Origin: a virus
Reading direction: 5' to 3' (one strand)
DNA length: 44,775 nt
IMG/VR virus record: IMGVR_UViG_3300048759_000165
Span: 1-44,775 of that record
Positions 1 to 9,000 of this stretch are shown here, piece after piece (position 1 is the first letter of the stretch; every line of letters starts with the position of its first letter). The translations under genes were made by a program, and so were the position numbers. The notes beneath the pieces are model-generated. The model was not told the DNA's origin. It worked only from the letters and a program-made list of their open reading frames with translations, and did no database searches.

Positions 1-52
1 AACCATCTATATCGAATTTAAACCAACTCCATCCGGGCAAAATTTCACTCAT
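1..52 (-). CDS. Start of a leftward gene cut by the window edge, function unknown
   Basis: Reading leftward, an ATG at 52-50 overlaps the TGA of the primase-helicase gene in an ATGA arrangement, which usually means translational coupling. An AGGTGG ribosome-binding sequence sits about seven bases upstream, inside the end of the primase-helicase gene. The frame is open to the window edge and gives MSEILPGWSWFKFDIDG. Seventeen residues are too few to assign a family. Position suggests another replication or nucleotide-metabolism gene of the same leftward operon; that is inference. Confidence 0.6.
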   Translation of the reverse strand, partial: MSEILPGWSWFKFDIDG

Positions 53-2955
53 AATTGATCCACCTGTTCCAAATGTACAGGAGCTGAAGATTCAGCTGCT
101 GCTACTTTATAAGATCGTTCACGTTTCGATTGCATCATATAATTAGAATCTTTATCTACTTCAAACTCTAATTCCCAATCTCTACCACCCTCACGATCTC
201 TACCTCTCACCATCAAACCCACATCTCCATTTTTTGTTAATGTGGCAATACCTATACATAAATCACATTTTTGAATGATAGTAGTGAGGGTTTGAATGTT
301 GCTATCTCGACGTAACACAGATGCGATAGCATCATCAAACCTATCCGGTCCTACATTCTTTTCCTGTAACCCTTGAATTTCTCTAGCCGCATCTGACTTA
401 TATTGGGCGGTAATAAATACTGCGCAACCTCTTCCACCAAAAGCATTACGACTAAAACGTAATAATCTTTCAATAACTTCTGATTTACGATCCCAGATAC
501 TTTGTCCATCACGATTACTATCTCCACCTACGGGCATAACTGTATCAATAGGGTCAATTACGATGTAAGTCCATTGATACTTAGACCATGTAGCTTCTGC
601 ATAAGCAAGTAACGCCCCCACCTTATCGTCATCTCCCCGAGAGAGAGCATCAATATTTTGAGGTTCTAAATGCCCAGGTACAATTTTACCTAGACGGAGC
701 TTAGTTAGTAAGGTTTTAACATGACCAAAATCTTCTTCTGTGGCGGTTCGTTTCAATCCTTCCCAATTATTTAATCCTGGGATATGACCTATTTCTTCAT
801 CATCTCTAAAGAAATGAGAAAGTTGAAGAGTTAATTTTTTAAGAAGCTTAGGTTTCTGGTGTTCACCAGCAAAAAATAATCCATGGTGTCCTTGTATAGC
901 TAAATTAAGTGCTATGGAAAGAACAGCTGTGGTTTTTCGGTTATTTGATGGTCCACATAGACATATGTAACGATCTCCATCTAAACCAATATTTGCTCCA
1001 GAATTATCAATAATTGGGAAACCTAGCATCATTTTCCGGCTATCATCATCTCCTCTAAGATCGCGTTCAAAATCAGCTAAGATAGATTCAGTGTTTTCCT
1101 GCCAAGAACCTTGTTCGAAGGTTGTATCCTGTGCTGTACTTATATTCCAATGTTTTCTTAAAGCTTTTCTCGCCCCTTGTATATCACCTTCGGTAAATAA
1201 GAAATGATTGTAAGCTGCACGCCATGCTTTATATTCATGGCGTAAATCTAGTTTTTTAAGGAATTGTTGTGCTGTATGGTCAAAAGTACTTATCGGACGG
1301 TCTGGTAAGTTATTAACAAAATGTATAACCTCATCCTTAAATTTGTTATTTTTAACCGTAGGATCATCATTTACTTGAATAAAGTATGTTAAAGCTTCTT
1401 TATCTGGAAGTTTTTGATGAACATCTATAAATTTTAATAGCATAGACATGGTGTCACCTATAGGCATTCCTAATGTAGGCACACCCACCTCACCTAACCC
1501 CACTTTTTTTGGTGTTTTATTGTTAAATCCTAATTTATCTTTTACTCGTTTAACATAAAAAATAAAGCCATCTTCCCATACTTCTGCGGGATGGTGTAAT
1601 ATAATGCTTAGAAGATCTGTTGCTTGTTGGTTACACTCTATATCCAAAGCATCACGAGTAGTAGATTTTTCCTCCACTTTATCGGATGGACTATCTTCCA
1701 TGACTTTATCCATTTGAATTTCTTGAGCTTGTTCGATAGATGTTTCTGTTTTTTCTAAAACATCAGCGAACTCCAAAATAAATTCTTCTAATCCATCATC
1801 TTTAAAAATAGGACCCAGGTAAGGCTTGTATTTTTGTTTGCCATTTTCATCCAAGGTCTCTCGTAAAATCTTAAAAATTGTTCCGATAGTGACATCAGGA
1901 CAATCATCGGAGAAGCAGTGATAACCAAAGCTGTCCCCTACTACAAACCCGCTGTAAGTAGACCCTGTATGCCGATGCCCAGCATTTAAACAGGTATCGG
2001 TAACCATGATGTGTAATCCACTGGTATCACGCTCTTCTTCAATAGAGAAAGCACCTTGATCTTCGTACCACTTGATCCAATCCGCAGGGTCAAATTTAGG
2101 GTCCAATTCAGGAATATCATTAGTTCGACGGCTGGATATTGGAATTTCGCTACCTAAGGAAATGATTTTTTCCAGGGGGACTTCTTCAATCGGACTACTG
2201 GGTTCTACAAGTTTGTTATAGCGGAAAAGTCGTTCAGGGGTATTGGTACCCTTGCGCGTAGTACTACCATAGGCTCTAGTTAAACGAGCAGGATTGAATA
2301 CAGCGTCATCGATATGGGCTGCCTCACAATTGAATTTTTTTGATAACACTTTCAAGCAATCCAGCAACATGTGAGTGTTGGATATCATATTTAGCATTTT
2401 TATTTTTGCTAGAATATGGAAACCGTTGCCGGAATCTCCAAATATAGGATTGGGCCATTGTTTTTCATCCAAGAAAGCGAGTACACTTTTCGCTACACCA
2501 CATGCTGCTGCTTTTTCTTTTTTGGTAGAGCTTTCATGCTCCATTCCCTTGGCACGTACAGTATCAACATCTATAAATAACCAATTAAGAGAATCTACAT
2601 CTTCATTTCCGGTGAGATGTTGTGAGGGGCCAGTTAAAATGGATTCAACTTGAATGTCTGTGGGGTTGTCTACTAATAACCCACCTTTACCTTTAACGCA
2701 TATTTTACAAGTACATTTCGCTCTTTCTACTAATAGATTCGCTTTTACTGGATTGATGACATAATAAATTGAAGTAACACGAGGGTCTTGATCCAGTTGA
2801 TTTACAACATCCGCTAAGCGACCATGATCGGTGAAATAAAATCCACGCCAAGGACCAGAGGTGAGACGAACACGACATTCAACGAGTTGATGGGGTTGAA
2901 AAAGTAATTTAACGCCTAATTGGATATTAGCGAATTGCGATTTGTTAGTAGACAA
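49..2955 (-). CDS. Primase-polymerase / DnaB-like replicative helicase fusion
   Basis: This 968-residue protein probably primes and unwinds phage DNA at the fork. The N-terminal part has the archaeo-eukaryotic primase (PrimPol) pattern: FIDVD with D129 and D131, the GNGFH motif ending at H180, and a third motif around 216-236 (DDAVFNPARL followed by RAYGSTTRKG). A Cys/His-rich segment near residues 320-355 could bind zinc. The C-terminal part is a RecA/DnaB-type ATPase, with a Walker A-like loop GPSNNRKTT near 667-675 and a Walker B strand YIVIDP near 797-802. The start is TTG; I chose it because a GAGGAG ribosome-binding sequence lies just upstream (2961-2966) and no better start is nearby. 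The gene is divergent from the tail genes and overlaps the next leftward gene by four bases. The fusion of both activities is clear; the biochemical detail is inferred from the families. Confidence 0.85.
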   Translation of the reverse strand: MSTNKSQFANIQLGVKLLFQPHQLVECRVRLTSGPWRGFYFTDHGRLADVVNQLDQDPRVTSIYYVINPVKANLLVERAKCTCKICVKGKGGLLVDNPTDIQVESILTGPSQHLTGNEDVDSLNWLFIDVDTVRAKGMEHESSTKKEKAAACGVAKSVLAFLDEKQWPNPIFGDSGNGFHILAKIKMLNMISNTHMLLDCLKVLSKKFNCEAAHIDDAVFNPARLTRAYGSTTRKGTNTPERLFRYNKLVEPSSPIEEVPLEKIISLGSEIPISSRRTNDIPELDPKFDPADWIKWYEDQGAFSIEEERDTSGLHIMVTDTCLNAGHRHTGSTYSGFVVGDSFGYHCFSDDCPDVTIGTIFKILRETLDENGKQKYKPYLGPIFKDDGLEEFILEFADVLEKTETSIEQAQEIQMDKVMEDSPSDKVEEKSTTRDALDIECNQQATDLLSIILHHPAEVWEDGFIFYVKRVKDKLGFNNKTPKKVGLGEVGVPTLGMPIGDTMSMLLKFIDVHQKLPDKEALTYFIQVNDDPTVKNNKFKDEVIHFVNNLPDRPISTFDHTAQQFLKKLDLRHEYKAWRAAYNHFLFTEGDIQGARKALRKHWNISTAQDTTFEQGSWQENTESILADFERDLRGDDDSRKMMLGFPIIDNSGANIGLDGDRYICLCGPSNNRKTTAVLSIALNLAIQGHHGLFFAGEHQKPKLLKKLTLQLSHFFRDDEEIGHIPGLNNWEGLKRTATEEDFGHVKTLLTKLRLGKIVPGHLEPQNIDALSRGDDDKVGALLAYAEATWSKYQWTYIVIDPIDTVMPVGGDSNRDGQSIWDRKSEVIERLLRFSRNAFGGRGCAVFITAQYKSDAAREIQGLQEKNVGPDRFDDAIASVLRRDSNIQTLTTIIQKCDLCIGIATLTKNGDVGLMVRGRDREGGRDWELEFEVDKDSNYMMQSKRERSYKVAAAESSAPVHLEQVDQL

Positions 2956-2960
2956 AATTT

Positions 2961-2966
2961 CTCCTC
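2961..2966 (-). promoter_or_regulatory. Ribosome binding site that fixes a TTG start
   Basis: On the minus strand this reads GAGGAG, five bases before the TTG at 2955. It is the reason for choosing a non-ATG start for the primase-helicase gene. Confidence 0.7.
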
Positions 2967-2971
2967 AAATC

Positions 2972-3006
2972 GAGGGGGCATCAGTTGAGGTCTGATGCCC
3001 TACCTC
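2972..3006. promoter_or_regulatory. Strong inverted repeat in the divergent hinge
   Basis: GGGCATCAG (2976-2984) and CTGATGCCC (2992-3000) are perfect 9-base arms around a 7-base loop. GAGG (2972-2975) can pair with CCTC (3003-3006) to extend the stem across a two-base bulge. It lies only five bases upstream of the primase-helicase ribosome-binding site. No T-run follows on either strand, so it does not look like a simple intrinsic terminator. It could be an mRNA hairpin controlling the primase-helicase gene, or a protein-binding palindrome between the two transcription units. Confidence 0.65.
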
Positions 3007-3037
3007 AGAACAAATCTCGCGGAGCAACCCGGAGACC

Positions 3038-3604
3038 ATGCTACTATTTTCAATACTGCACCCTTCGAGATTTCTTCGTATTTACTATGATAGTGATTTT
3101 GGGTATTGGGACTATGAGCATCAAAATTGCATGAGTACAATGAAAATTTCGTTGTTGAAGTACGAATTTATTTTTCGTTTGTTGTCCTGGCGAGAAGAGC
3201 TTAGTATGAAATTCCCACCGAAACAAGATAAGCGGCGTGTTCAATTGGCCTACGCTTTGGATGAAATATCGGGTCTCAAAGTTAATACTCCAGAAGAAGG
3301 CTTGAAAGTGATGAATGCTATACCTTTATCAGTAATCCACAGAGTTTTCATTTTATATCGGGCCGCCTTCCTGGAACCGCGGGTTTTTACAACCATAGGA
3401 TTGTACAAAGCACCGGAACCTAATAAATTAGTACGTACGTTTGAGAAAGTAGAAGAGGAACGCGAGCAAATAATGGACAAAGTTGAGAGAGAAATGGAGA
3501 CAAAATTTGGGCGTAAAGAATTGGAAGAACAACGTGCTCTGGAGCGAGAGGTTCTCAAAAAATCAGGAATGAGGGGCGCTGTAAAGGCAACCGAGGATAA
3601 ATAA
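3038..3604 (+). CDS. Putative tail/baseplate assembly protein, first rightward gene
   Basis: This 188-residue protein has no signal peptide or membrane segment. Its core contains FIFRLLSWREEL, a central segment ending GLYKAPEPN, and a highly charged helical C-terminus (about residues 133-188) likely to form a coiled coil. I have an impression of similar small proteins near tail genes in other large phages, possibly chaperones, but I cannot prove it here. The start is uncertain. The ATG at 3038 has GGAG only three bases away; ATGs at 3131 and 3206 are alternatives, and 3206 would lose the FRLLSWREE segment, so it is less likely. The next gene begins directly after its stop. Role is inferred mainly from position upstream of the tape measure gene. 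Confidence 0.6.
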   Translation: MLLFSILHPSRFLRIYYDSDFGYWDYEHQNCMSTMKISLLKYEFIFRLLSWREELSMKFPPKQDKRRVQLAYALDEISGLKVNTPEEGLKVMNAIPLSVIHRVFILYRAAFLEPRVFTTIGLYKAPEPNKLVRTFEKVEEEREQIMDKVEREMETKFGRKELEEQRALEREVLKKSGMRGAVKATEDK

Positions 3605-4690
3605 ATGCAGATAAGCCACGGTAGTCAAAATTCGATGGGCATGGAATTAATGCGTCGAATCGCTGACGGGGATTTGAAAAAAGCTCCCGCTGAGATTGTC
3701 GAAAAAGTAAAGCGAGAAATTACCGATAATTGTGAGGAATTGATTGAAATCGGGGCTCGTATTCGTCCCTTAATGAGCGGGGATAAACAAATCGGCTGGG
3801 TGCGTGGTATACACACCCAAGAACGCCGAATACTTAAGCGCTGGGTACGAGAACCTAATGATTACATTGCTTTAACCCTACTCCATGCGACTTCCCTCAA
3901 CAAAGAAGAAATCGAATCTATGCAAGGATTTGAAATTCGAAGTTTGACAGAAGTCATACGCCAAATGAGCAATTATGATGTTTCTCTTTTCCCCTATTTG
4001 AATGCCTATGTTACAACCCAATCATCGGAAACCTTGTGGTATGGGAAGGGAGAGCGATTGGCATCCTTCGAAAATAAAATCATCACTCTTCCGGATAGTA
4101 AAATCATCAATCTTATGGCACCCCCCGATCATTCCAGTATGTGGGTAACTCTTTGCAATTACAGGGAACAGGCAAAAAAGCGCTTAGAAGAAAATATGAA
4201 CGCTTTATTTATTGTCCGTCCATGGGCTGGGAAGAGCGCTGACCCTATAGCCAACGAATTAAAAGGGGTCGCCAGGTCGTTAGAGACGAACTCAGACGAG
4301 CTATGGGAGAAAGTTGTCAGTGTACCCAAGGAAGTGAACAAGAATGACGGCTGGGGGCATGTAGGCGACAGTGTGGAAGATTTAATGCGGGAAATGAAAG
4401 GTATGATGGAAGGAGATAAACATGAAAAAGTCATAGAAGCATGGCAAAGTCAAATGATTGATGAAGCAGAAGCCAAGAAGCAGGAGATTGAGAAGATTCG
4501 CAAGGATAGGGGCATTACCGCAGCGGGAATAAATTTTGAAACAACGGTGATTATGACGGATCAACAAGTCCGAGAGCGTCAACAAGCATTACGAGAAGGG
4601 AGATCGCCAAATCCCCCACCCTCGAAAAGAGAAAATTTTGAACAGGATGCTACTAACGGAATGCTGAGTAAGCTTAGGTCGTACCGCTAA
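3605..4690 (+). CDS. Hypothetical protein of the tail-assembly region
   Basis: This is a 361-residue, mostly helical, charged soluble protein that I do not recognise. There is no signal peptide, membrane segment or clear catalytic motif. The N-terminal half has alternating acidic and basic helices; the C-terminal 100 residues are strongly charged, with a predicted coiled coil around 255-300. Translation starts at an ATG directly after the TAA of the previous gene, in the same frame, with a GAGG ribosome-binding sequence eight bases upstream inside the end of that gene. Its stop overlaps the stop of the convergent membrane-protein gene. Because it lies between two small assembly-type genes and the tape measure, a role in tail or baseplate assembly is the most economical guess. 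Confidence 0.6.
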   Translation: MQISHGSQNSMGMELMRRIADGDLKKAPAEIVEKVKREITDNCEELIEIGARIRPLMSGDKQIGWVRGIHTQERRILKRWVREPNDYIALTLLHATSLNKEEIESMQGFEIRSLTEVIRQMSNYDVSLFPYLNAYVTTQSSETLWYGKGERLASFENKIITLPDSKIINLMAPPDHSSMWVTLCNYREQAKKRLEENMNALFIVRPWAGKSADPIANELKGVARSLETNSDELWEKVVSVPKEVNKNDGWGHVGDSVEDLMREMKGMMEGDKHEKVIEAWQSQMIDEAEAKKQEIEKIRKDRGITAAGINFETTVIMTDQQVRERQQALREGRSPNPPPSKRENFEQDATNGMLSKLRSYR

Positions 4691-5268
4691 TCAATCCAAG
4701 GTTTTGGGGTGTAGCCATGTTTAATAGCCCAGTTCCATGCTTCGCTACCTTCTCGAAACTCCCCTCCATTTTCCGCCATAAATTTCATATCGTTATCCCA
4801 TTCTCGATTTTTTAGCCAGTTGTGCCAAGGGTCTCGAAGTATCCAACCTAAAAATACAGGGGAGAAAGCAGCAAAAGGAGCGGCAGCAAACCATAATATC
4901 CACCCGATGGTATCGCCAGTCTTTGGGAAATGAAATACCCACACAAAAAGAAATTCAAAAAAAGCGGATAAAAGGAGACCAGCAATCATCCAGCCACACG
5001 CAATAAACATACCCTTGAAACTGCGATGATATGGCGAACCATCAGCGGTAAGGCGCTGGTGCCGACTACACATGCGCGTGATGACCATCCAAAAACTGGC
5101 AACAAGGGGTCCAAACAACAAGTAAACGAAGGCTAAACCACCCAACAAATCGCCGTCGGAGGTCACTGCTAAGGCAATTATTGGAACCACGATGTATAAC
5201 ACAGGGGCAATCAGCAGGAGACTAAATATCAGCAACTGCTCAAGTATAATTCGAATAAGTGTTTTCAT
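4687..5268 (-). CDS. Antisense multi-pass membrane protein, unknown function
   Basis: This 193-residue protein lies on the strand opposite to the surrounding tail genes. It has about four hydrophobic segments (roughly residues 5-35, 43-68, 88-116 and 121-145) and a soluble, tryptophan-rich C-terminus ending KPWID. I start it at the ATG at 5268, because GGAGGGA (5271-5277 on the other strand) is an excellent ribosome-binding site there; the frame extends upstream to 5301 without a comparable site. The stop overlaps that of the convergent gene. A lone membrane gene inserted antisense into a morphogenesis cluster resembles a moron, that is, an accessory gene acting on the host envelope. Superinfection exclusion or a lysis accessory role is possible, but no family is recognised. 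Confidence 0.6.
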   Translation of the reverse strand: MKTLIRIILEQLLIFSLLLIAPVLYIVVPIIALAVTSDGDLLGGLAFVYLLFGPLVASFWMVITRMCSRHQRLTADGSPYHRSFKGMFIACGWMIAGLLLSAFFEFLFVWVFHFPKTGDTIGWILWFAAAPFAAFSPVFLGWILRDPWHNWLKNREWDNDMKFMAENGGEFREGSEAWNWAIKHGYTPKPWID

Positions 5269-5421
5269 CTTCCCTCCACTCTTAGTATACATCAAAAACA
5301 CTGGTTTTGGCTAATTGTAAAGACCATATTTTCAACATTTTAGAGATAATTTTCAAATAAAGAGTATTAACCGTTAGTGATTTCGGCTTTTTTAACTGCA
5401 ACCCCACTTAACAGGAGCTTT

Positions 5422-6051
5422 ATGGATAATGTAGAAAGAGCACAAAGTGAATTACAAGAAATAGCCCCACCAACCCCAGAGATTGAGAAACCTAAATCCT
5501 TGGATGATGTAATCGCAGGACTTCGGGGATTTGGTCTAGAGGATTTTGAAGAAATTCTCACTGTCAAAAGTGGAAGCCATATTCTACAATTAAAAATTTC
5601 AAACATCCCAACATCAGATGAAATGTTGGCTATCCAAGCAGCGGATGAATTTAAAGGCTATCTTTGGATTAAACGAGTCAAGGTAGAACTTCTTTCTCGA
5701 TCCATTTCTTGGATTAATGGAATAAACCTTCGTAACCTTCCCCTAGACCAAAGATTTGTCTCCGACCCCACAGATAAGAGTCTATCAAAAGATTATTTAG
5801 TAGTGCTGCGAAACATCATCATGGGTTGGGGGCAAGAAGTTGTAGAAACTCTTTGGAAAGTAGTAATGAATCATTCCCAAAATGTTGAAGATCGCTTGAA
5901 GGAGCAGTTCCCTAATACCGCAATCATGACGGAAGCAGAAGCGCGTTTGATTGAGCGAGCCAAGAAACAAATGGATGATATACAAAAAGTTATTCTAGAA
6001 GATCAAGTCTCAGACTTATATAAAGAAGAAGAAAAGGAAAAAACTAACTAA
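5422..6051 (+). CDS. Putative tail/baseplate assembly chaperone
   Basis: This 209-residue soluble protein ends one base into the tape measure gene (TAATG overlap). The ATG at 5422 is chosen because AGGAG precedes it by four bases; an upstream GTG at 5377 has no such site. The N-terminus is acidic and proline-rich. The middle (about 45-150) contains SWINGINLRNLP and several amphipathic helices, and the last 50 residues are charged and helical, likely a coiled coil. Proteins immediately upstream of tape measure genes are often tail assembly chaperones, and this size and composition fit. I see no programmed frameshift joining it to a neighbour. The call rests on position and composition rather than a diagnostic motif. 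Confidence 0.55.
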   Translation: MDNVERAQSELQEIAPPTPEIEKPKSLDDVIAGLRGFGLEDFEEILTVKSGSHILQLKISNIPTSDEMLAIQAADEFKGYLWIKRVKVELLSRSISWINGINLRNLPLDQRFVSDPTDKSLSKDYLVVLRNIIMGWGQEVVETLWKVVMNHSQNVEDRLKEQFPNTAIMTEAEARLIERAKKQMDDIQKVILEDQVSDLYKEEEKEKTN

Positions 6052-9000
6052 TGCCCGACGATCCTAACAACCCGCAAGGACCTGGTAATAACAACCCACA
6101 AGGACCAGTTAATCCAGATTTGTCCGCTGCATTAAATGTTTTATCCGGGCTCACTACCACTATGGCAGCTTTAGGAGAGACACTTGAAAAAACTTTTACC
6201 ACAGTAGCGGATATGACTGATAAGGTAGTCGATCATCTTACGGATGGTGTGGGTACTATGAAGGATTTTGTGAAATACAGTGACAATCTTCAAGAAAGTT
6301 ACAAAGAGGTAGCTAAGTGGTCAAAAAAAGCTCAAAATATAGGTAAAGATCAAATGAGGGATACAGATAAGGCAAAGAAAGAGTTAGAAAAATTAATGGG
6401 AATATATAACAAAATTTTAAAAGACTCTAAAGCAAATAGAACTGAGACTGAGTTGCTCAACAAAGAATTGGATAAAGTTAAAAAAGTATATAGCGAAATA
6501 GGTAAGGCGATTAAACTAAATGAAGAAGAGCTAGCTAAGGTTGGTGAGATTGTCAGCGATTCTACAAAAAATGTTTTAGCATTAGCTAAAGCACTTAGTC
6601 AACTTCGTCCTTCATTAGCGCATTTTAAAGGCATCATGGGTATGTTGGGGACCGTCGGTATCGGGAAAGGGATTAATTATAAAATAGACCGTAGGTTAGA
6701 ACAAATTCAAGAATTGAAGGATAAAACTGAAGAAACTAAAAAACATCGTATTGCTGCGACACGCGAACATATGACAAATAAACGAGACGCCGCTTTAGAA
6801 CAAATGAAAAATATGCAGAAAGCTGGGTCTAGTATGTTTGATGAAAAAGGTAAACCCACCAAAGGCGGTATGGATTTTTTGATGAGCAAAATGGGGTTTA
6901 AAGGTAAAAAAGCGGCTGATTTTAAAACCGGAACAATGGCTGAAGGGTTCGAATCTGAAGGTGCAACAGGGGTCGGATATACCGCCGCAATGGAAGGAGG
7001 TTCCGGTGTAGTAGGGGCCATGAGCACTCTTTCCGAAGGTATTGAGGGGGCGATAACAACAGCACTTACAGATTTCGCTCCGGAAATCATGATACCTATT
7101 GAACTTCTCACTGGCGTTATTGAAAGTTTAAGTAAATTATTCACGACTTATGTTCAACAAAATAAGGACATGGAAAAAAATTTAGGGAAGGGGGGTTTAT
7201 TTACAGCAGGATTTGCTGATGCTTTTTCTACAGCACGATACGCTCTTACTCCTAGTATGAAATCTCCTTTAGAGAATGTAAGTTTAGGCATAACTTATAA
7301 ACGTAATTTGGACTTAGCTGGAGCAATCGCAAATGGAGGGTATAATGTTTCTGGTTCACTACGCCCAGATGCCCCATATGCTGCTAATATGCTGCCTGGA
7401 GCTAATGGGGGCTTTATGACTGGGGGTTTGGGTCTAGCTCAGAGATCCATTTTTGGGGCAGCGAGAATAGCTGGGTTATCAGATACTGAGGGCGTTGAAC
7501 ATCTTCTTAAATTGTTAGACAAATATGGTGAAACTTTGTCTACATCTGAAAGATTTTTTGTGCAGCTCAATAAAGATACGTCCGCTGCGGGTATATCCAC
7601 CACTAAATATTTAAAAATCATAGATGAGGTAAGTGGGCATTTTGATCGAATGAATAAGTCATTAGAAGCTACTACTGATATGATGCGTAATCTAAGTAGG
7701 TACGGAACTATAAGTTCTGAATCATTGAAAGATATGATGGAATTCCTTCAGAAAGGCGGCACGTCTCAAGGAGCGGATGATATGACCAAAGTATTTGCCG
7801 CCATGGGGGAGGATCCGCGCATGCATAAAAAAATAATAGACAATATGAAAGAACGCATTGGGGATCTGGCTGATGAATTTAACACTACCGTGTCTGAGCA
7901 GCAAATGGGGGGTAAAGGTATAGAGGTGCCTACTGATATTCGTAAGCGAATGGAATCCGGGGATACTCAAGGGGCGTTAAATGAAATACAAAGAGCTCAA
8001 AATAGAATAGCCGGATTGACGGGTAAAGACGCTACAATGATACAACCACTAACCGCAAAATTAAAAGACCTTACTCAACTTATTGAACAAACCCAAGGTG
8101 CAGAAACCAATCCCATGAAAGCTGAAGCTATGAAAAAAGCGATGGGAAATACAGTAGAACAAAATAATGAAGAAACCATACGTAATATTCATAAGATTTT
8201 ACAAGCAAGTAAAATGTCATTAGGACAGTTTTTAGGCGGTACCGCTTCTAATGATTCTATTCGAGTGGCTGAGGAGGTACGTAAAATGGTAGCCCCCAGT
8301 ACAACACTGGCTGATTTACACAATAGAGTATCAGAACTATCCGATCAATTTCAAAAAAGCGTGGTTACAACTGCGGAACAAGGAGCACCTAAATCTCCAG
8401 AAAGGAGATCGTCTTTAAAAGAACTGGTTAATATGTTCTGGAATCTTAAAGATCGAGGAGGATTAGCTATAACCCTATCAAAAAAAGGAATAATGTCTAT
8501 GGAACAAGTCATGGATAAATCTATGACTCAAGAAAAATTGATAGACGCTTTAGATTCTGTAGACAAAAACGGACAAGGTTTGATACAGCAGGGGGATATC
8601 AATAATGATATAAATAACGATGGATTTAACGCTATGAAAAATAGCGAAGAGTTACTGTACCACATAAATGAAAGACAAAAAAAAGACAAAATTACAGACA
8701 AAGACAGGGAGAAAGATTTAGATGTAGCCAGAATGCTGCCAAGACGAGAAACTACTCCAGCGGATGCAATTGGAGCAATCTTTCAACCTTGGATTTTTGA
8801 ACTTATTCATGGGGTTGAAAAATTAGTAGACTTAGCTACCTTAGGAACTAATGATACAGAGGCACTAAAAAAACTTTACGAGGAAGATAAAGGGTCTATC
8901 CAAAAAGAGATAGATAATACTCAAAAATCCATGGATGATATATCTCAAGGGCTTACAGATATAGCAGGCATACACACCACAGAAGCCGACAAAAAAAGAA

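Noticed and set aside
2375-2653. Open frame on the plus strand inside the primase-helicase gene.
   Set aside because: It lies within clear coding sequence on the other strand and has no ribosome-binding site or recognisable protein character.
3602-3607. Gene pairs at 3604/3605, 12032/12033 and 24909/24910 lie in the same frame, separated only by TAA, suggesting readthrough fusions.
   Set aside because: Each downstream ATG has its own plausible ribosome-binding sequence (GAGG, GGAG, GGAGG), and one third of adjacent pairs share a frame by chance.
4687-5268. The antisense membrane protein as a holin.
   Set aside because: It is larger, has more membrane segments than usual holins, and is 18 kb from the lysin genes; nothing specific supports the role.
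5345-5350. GATAAT as a -10 box before the gene at 5422.
   Set aside because: No acceptable -35 hexamer occurs at 16-18 bases, and AT-rich sequence makes such matches common.
3500-6060. A programmed frameshift in tail-assembly chaperone genes.
   Set aside because: The candidates are separated by normal start and stop signals, and the antisense gene lies between them; no convincing slippery sequence plus overlap was found.
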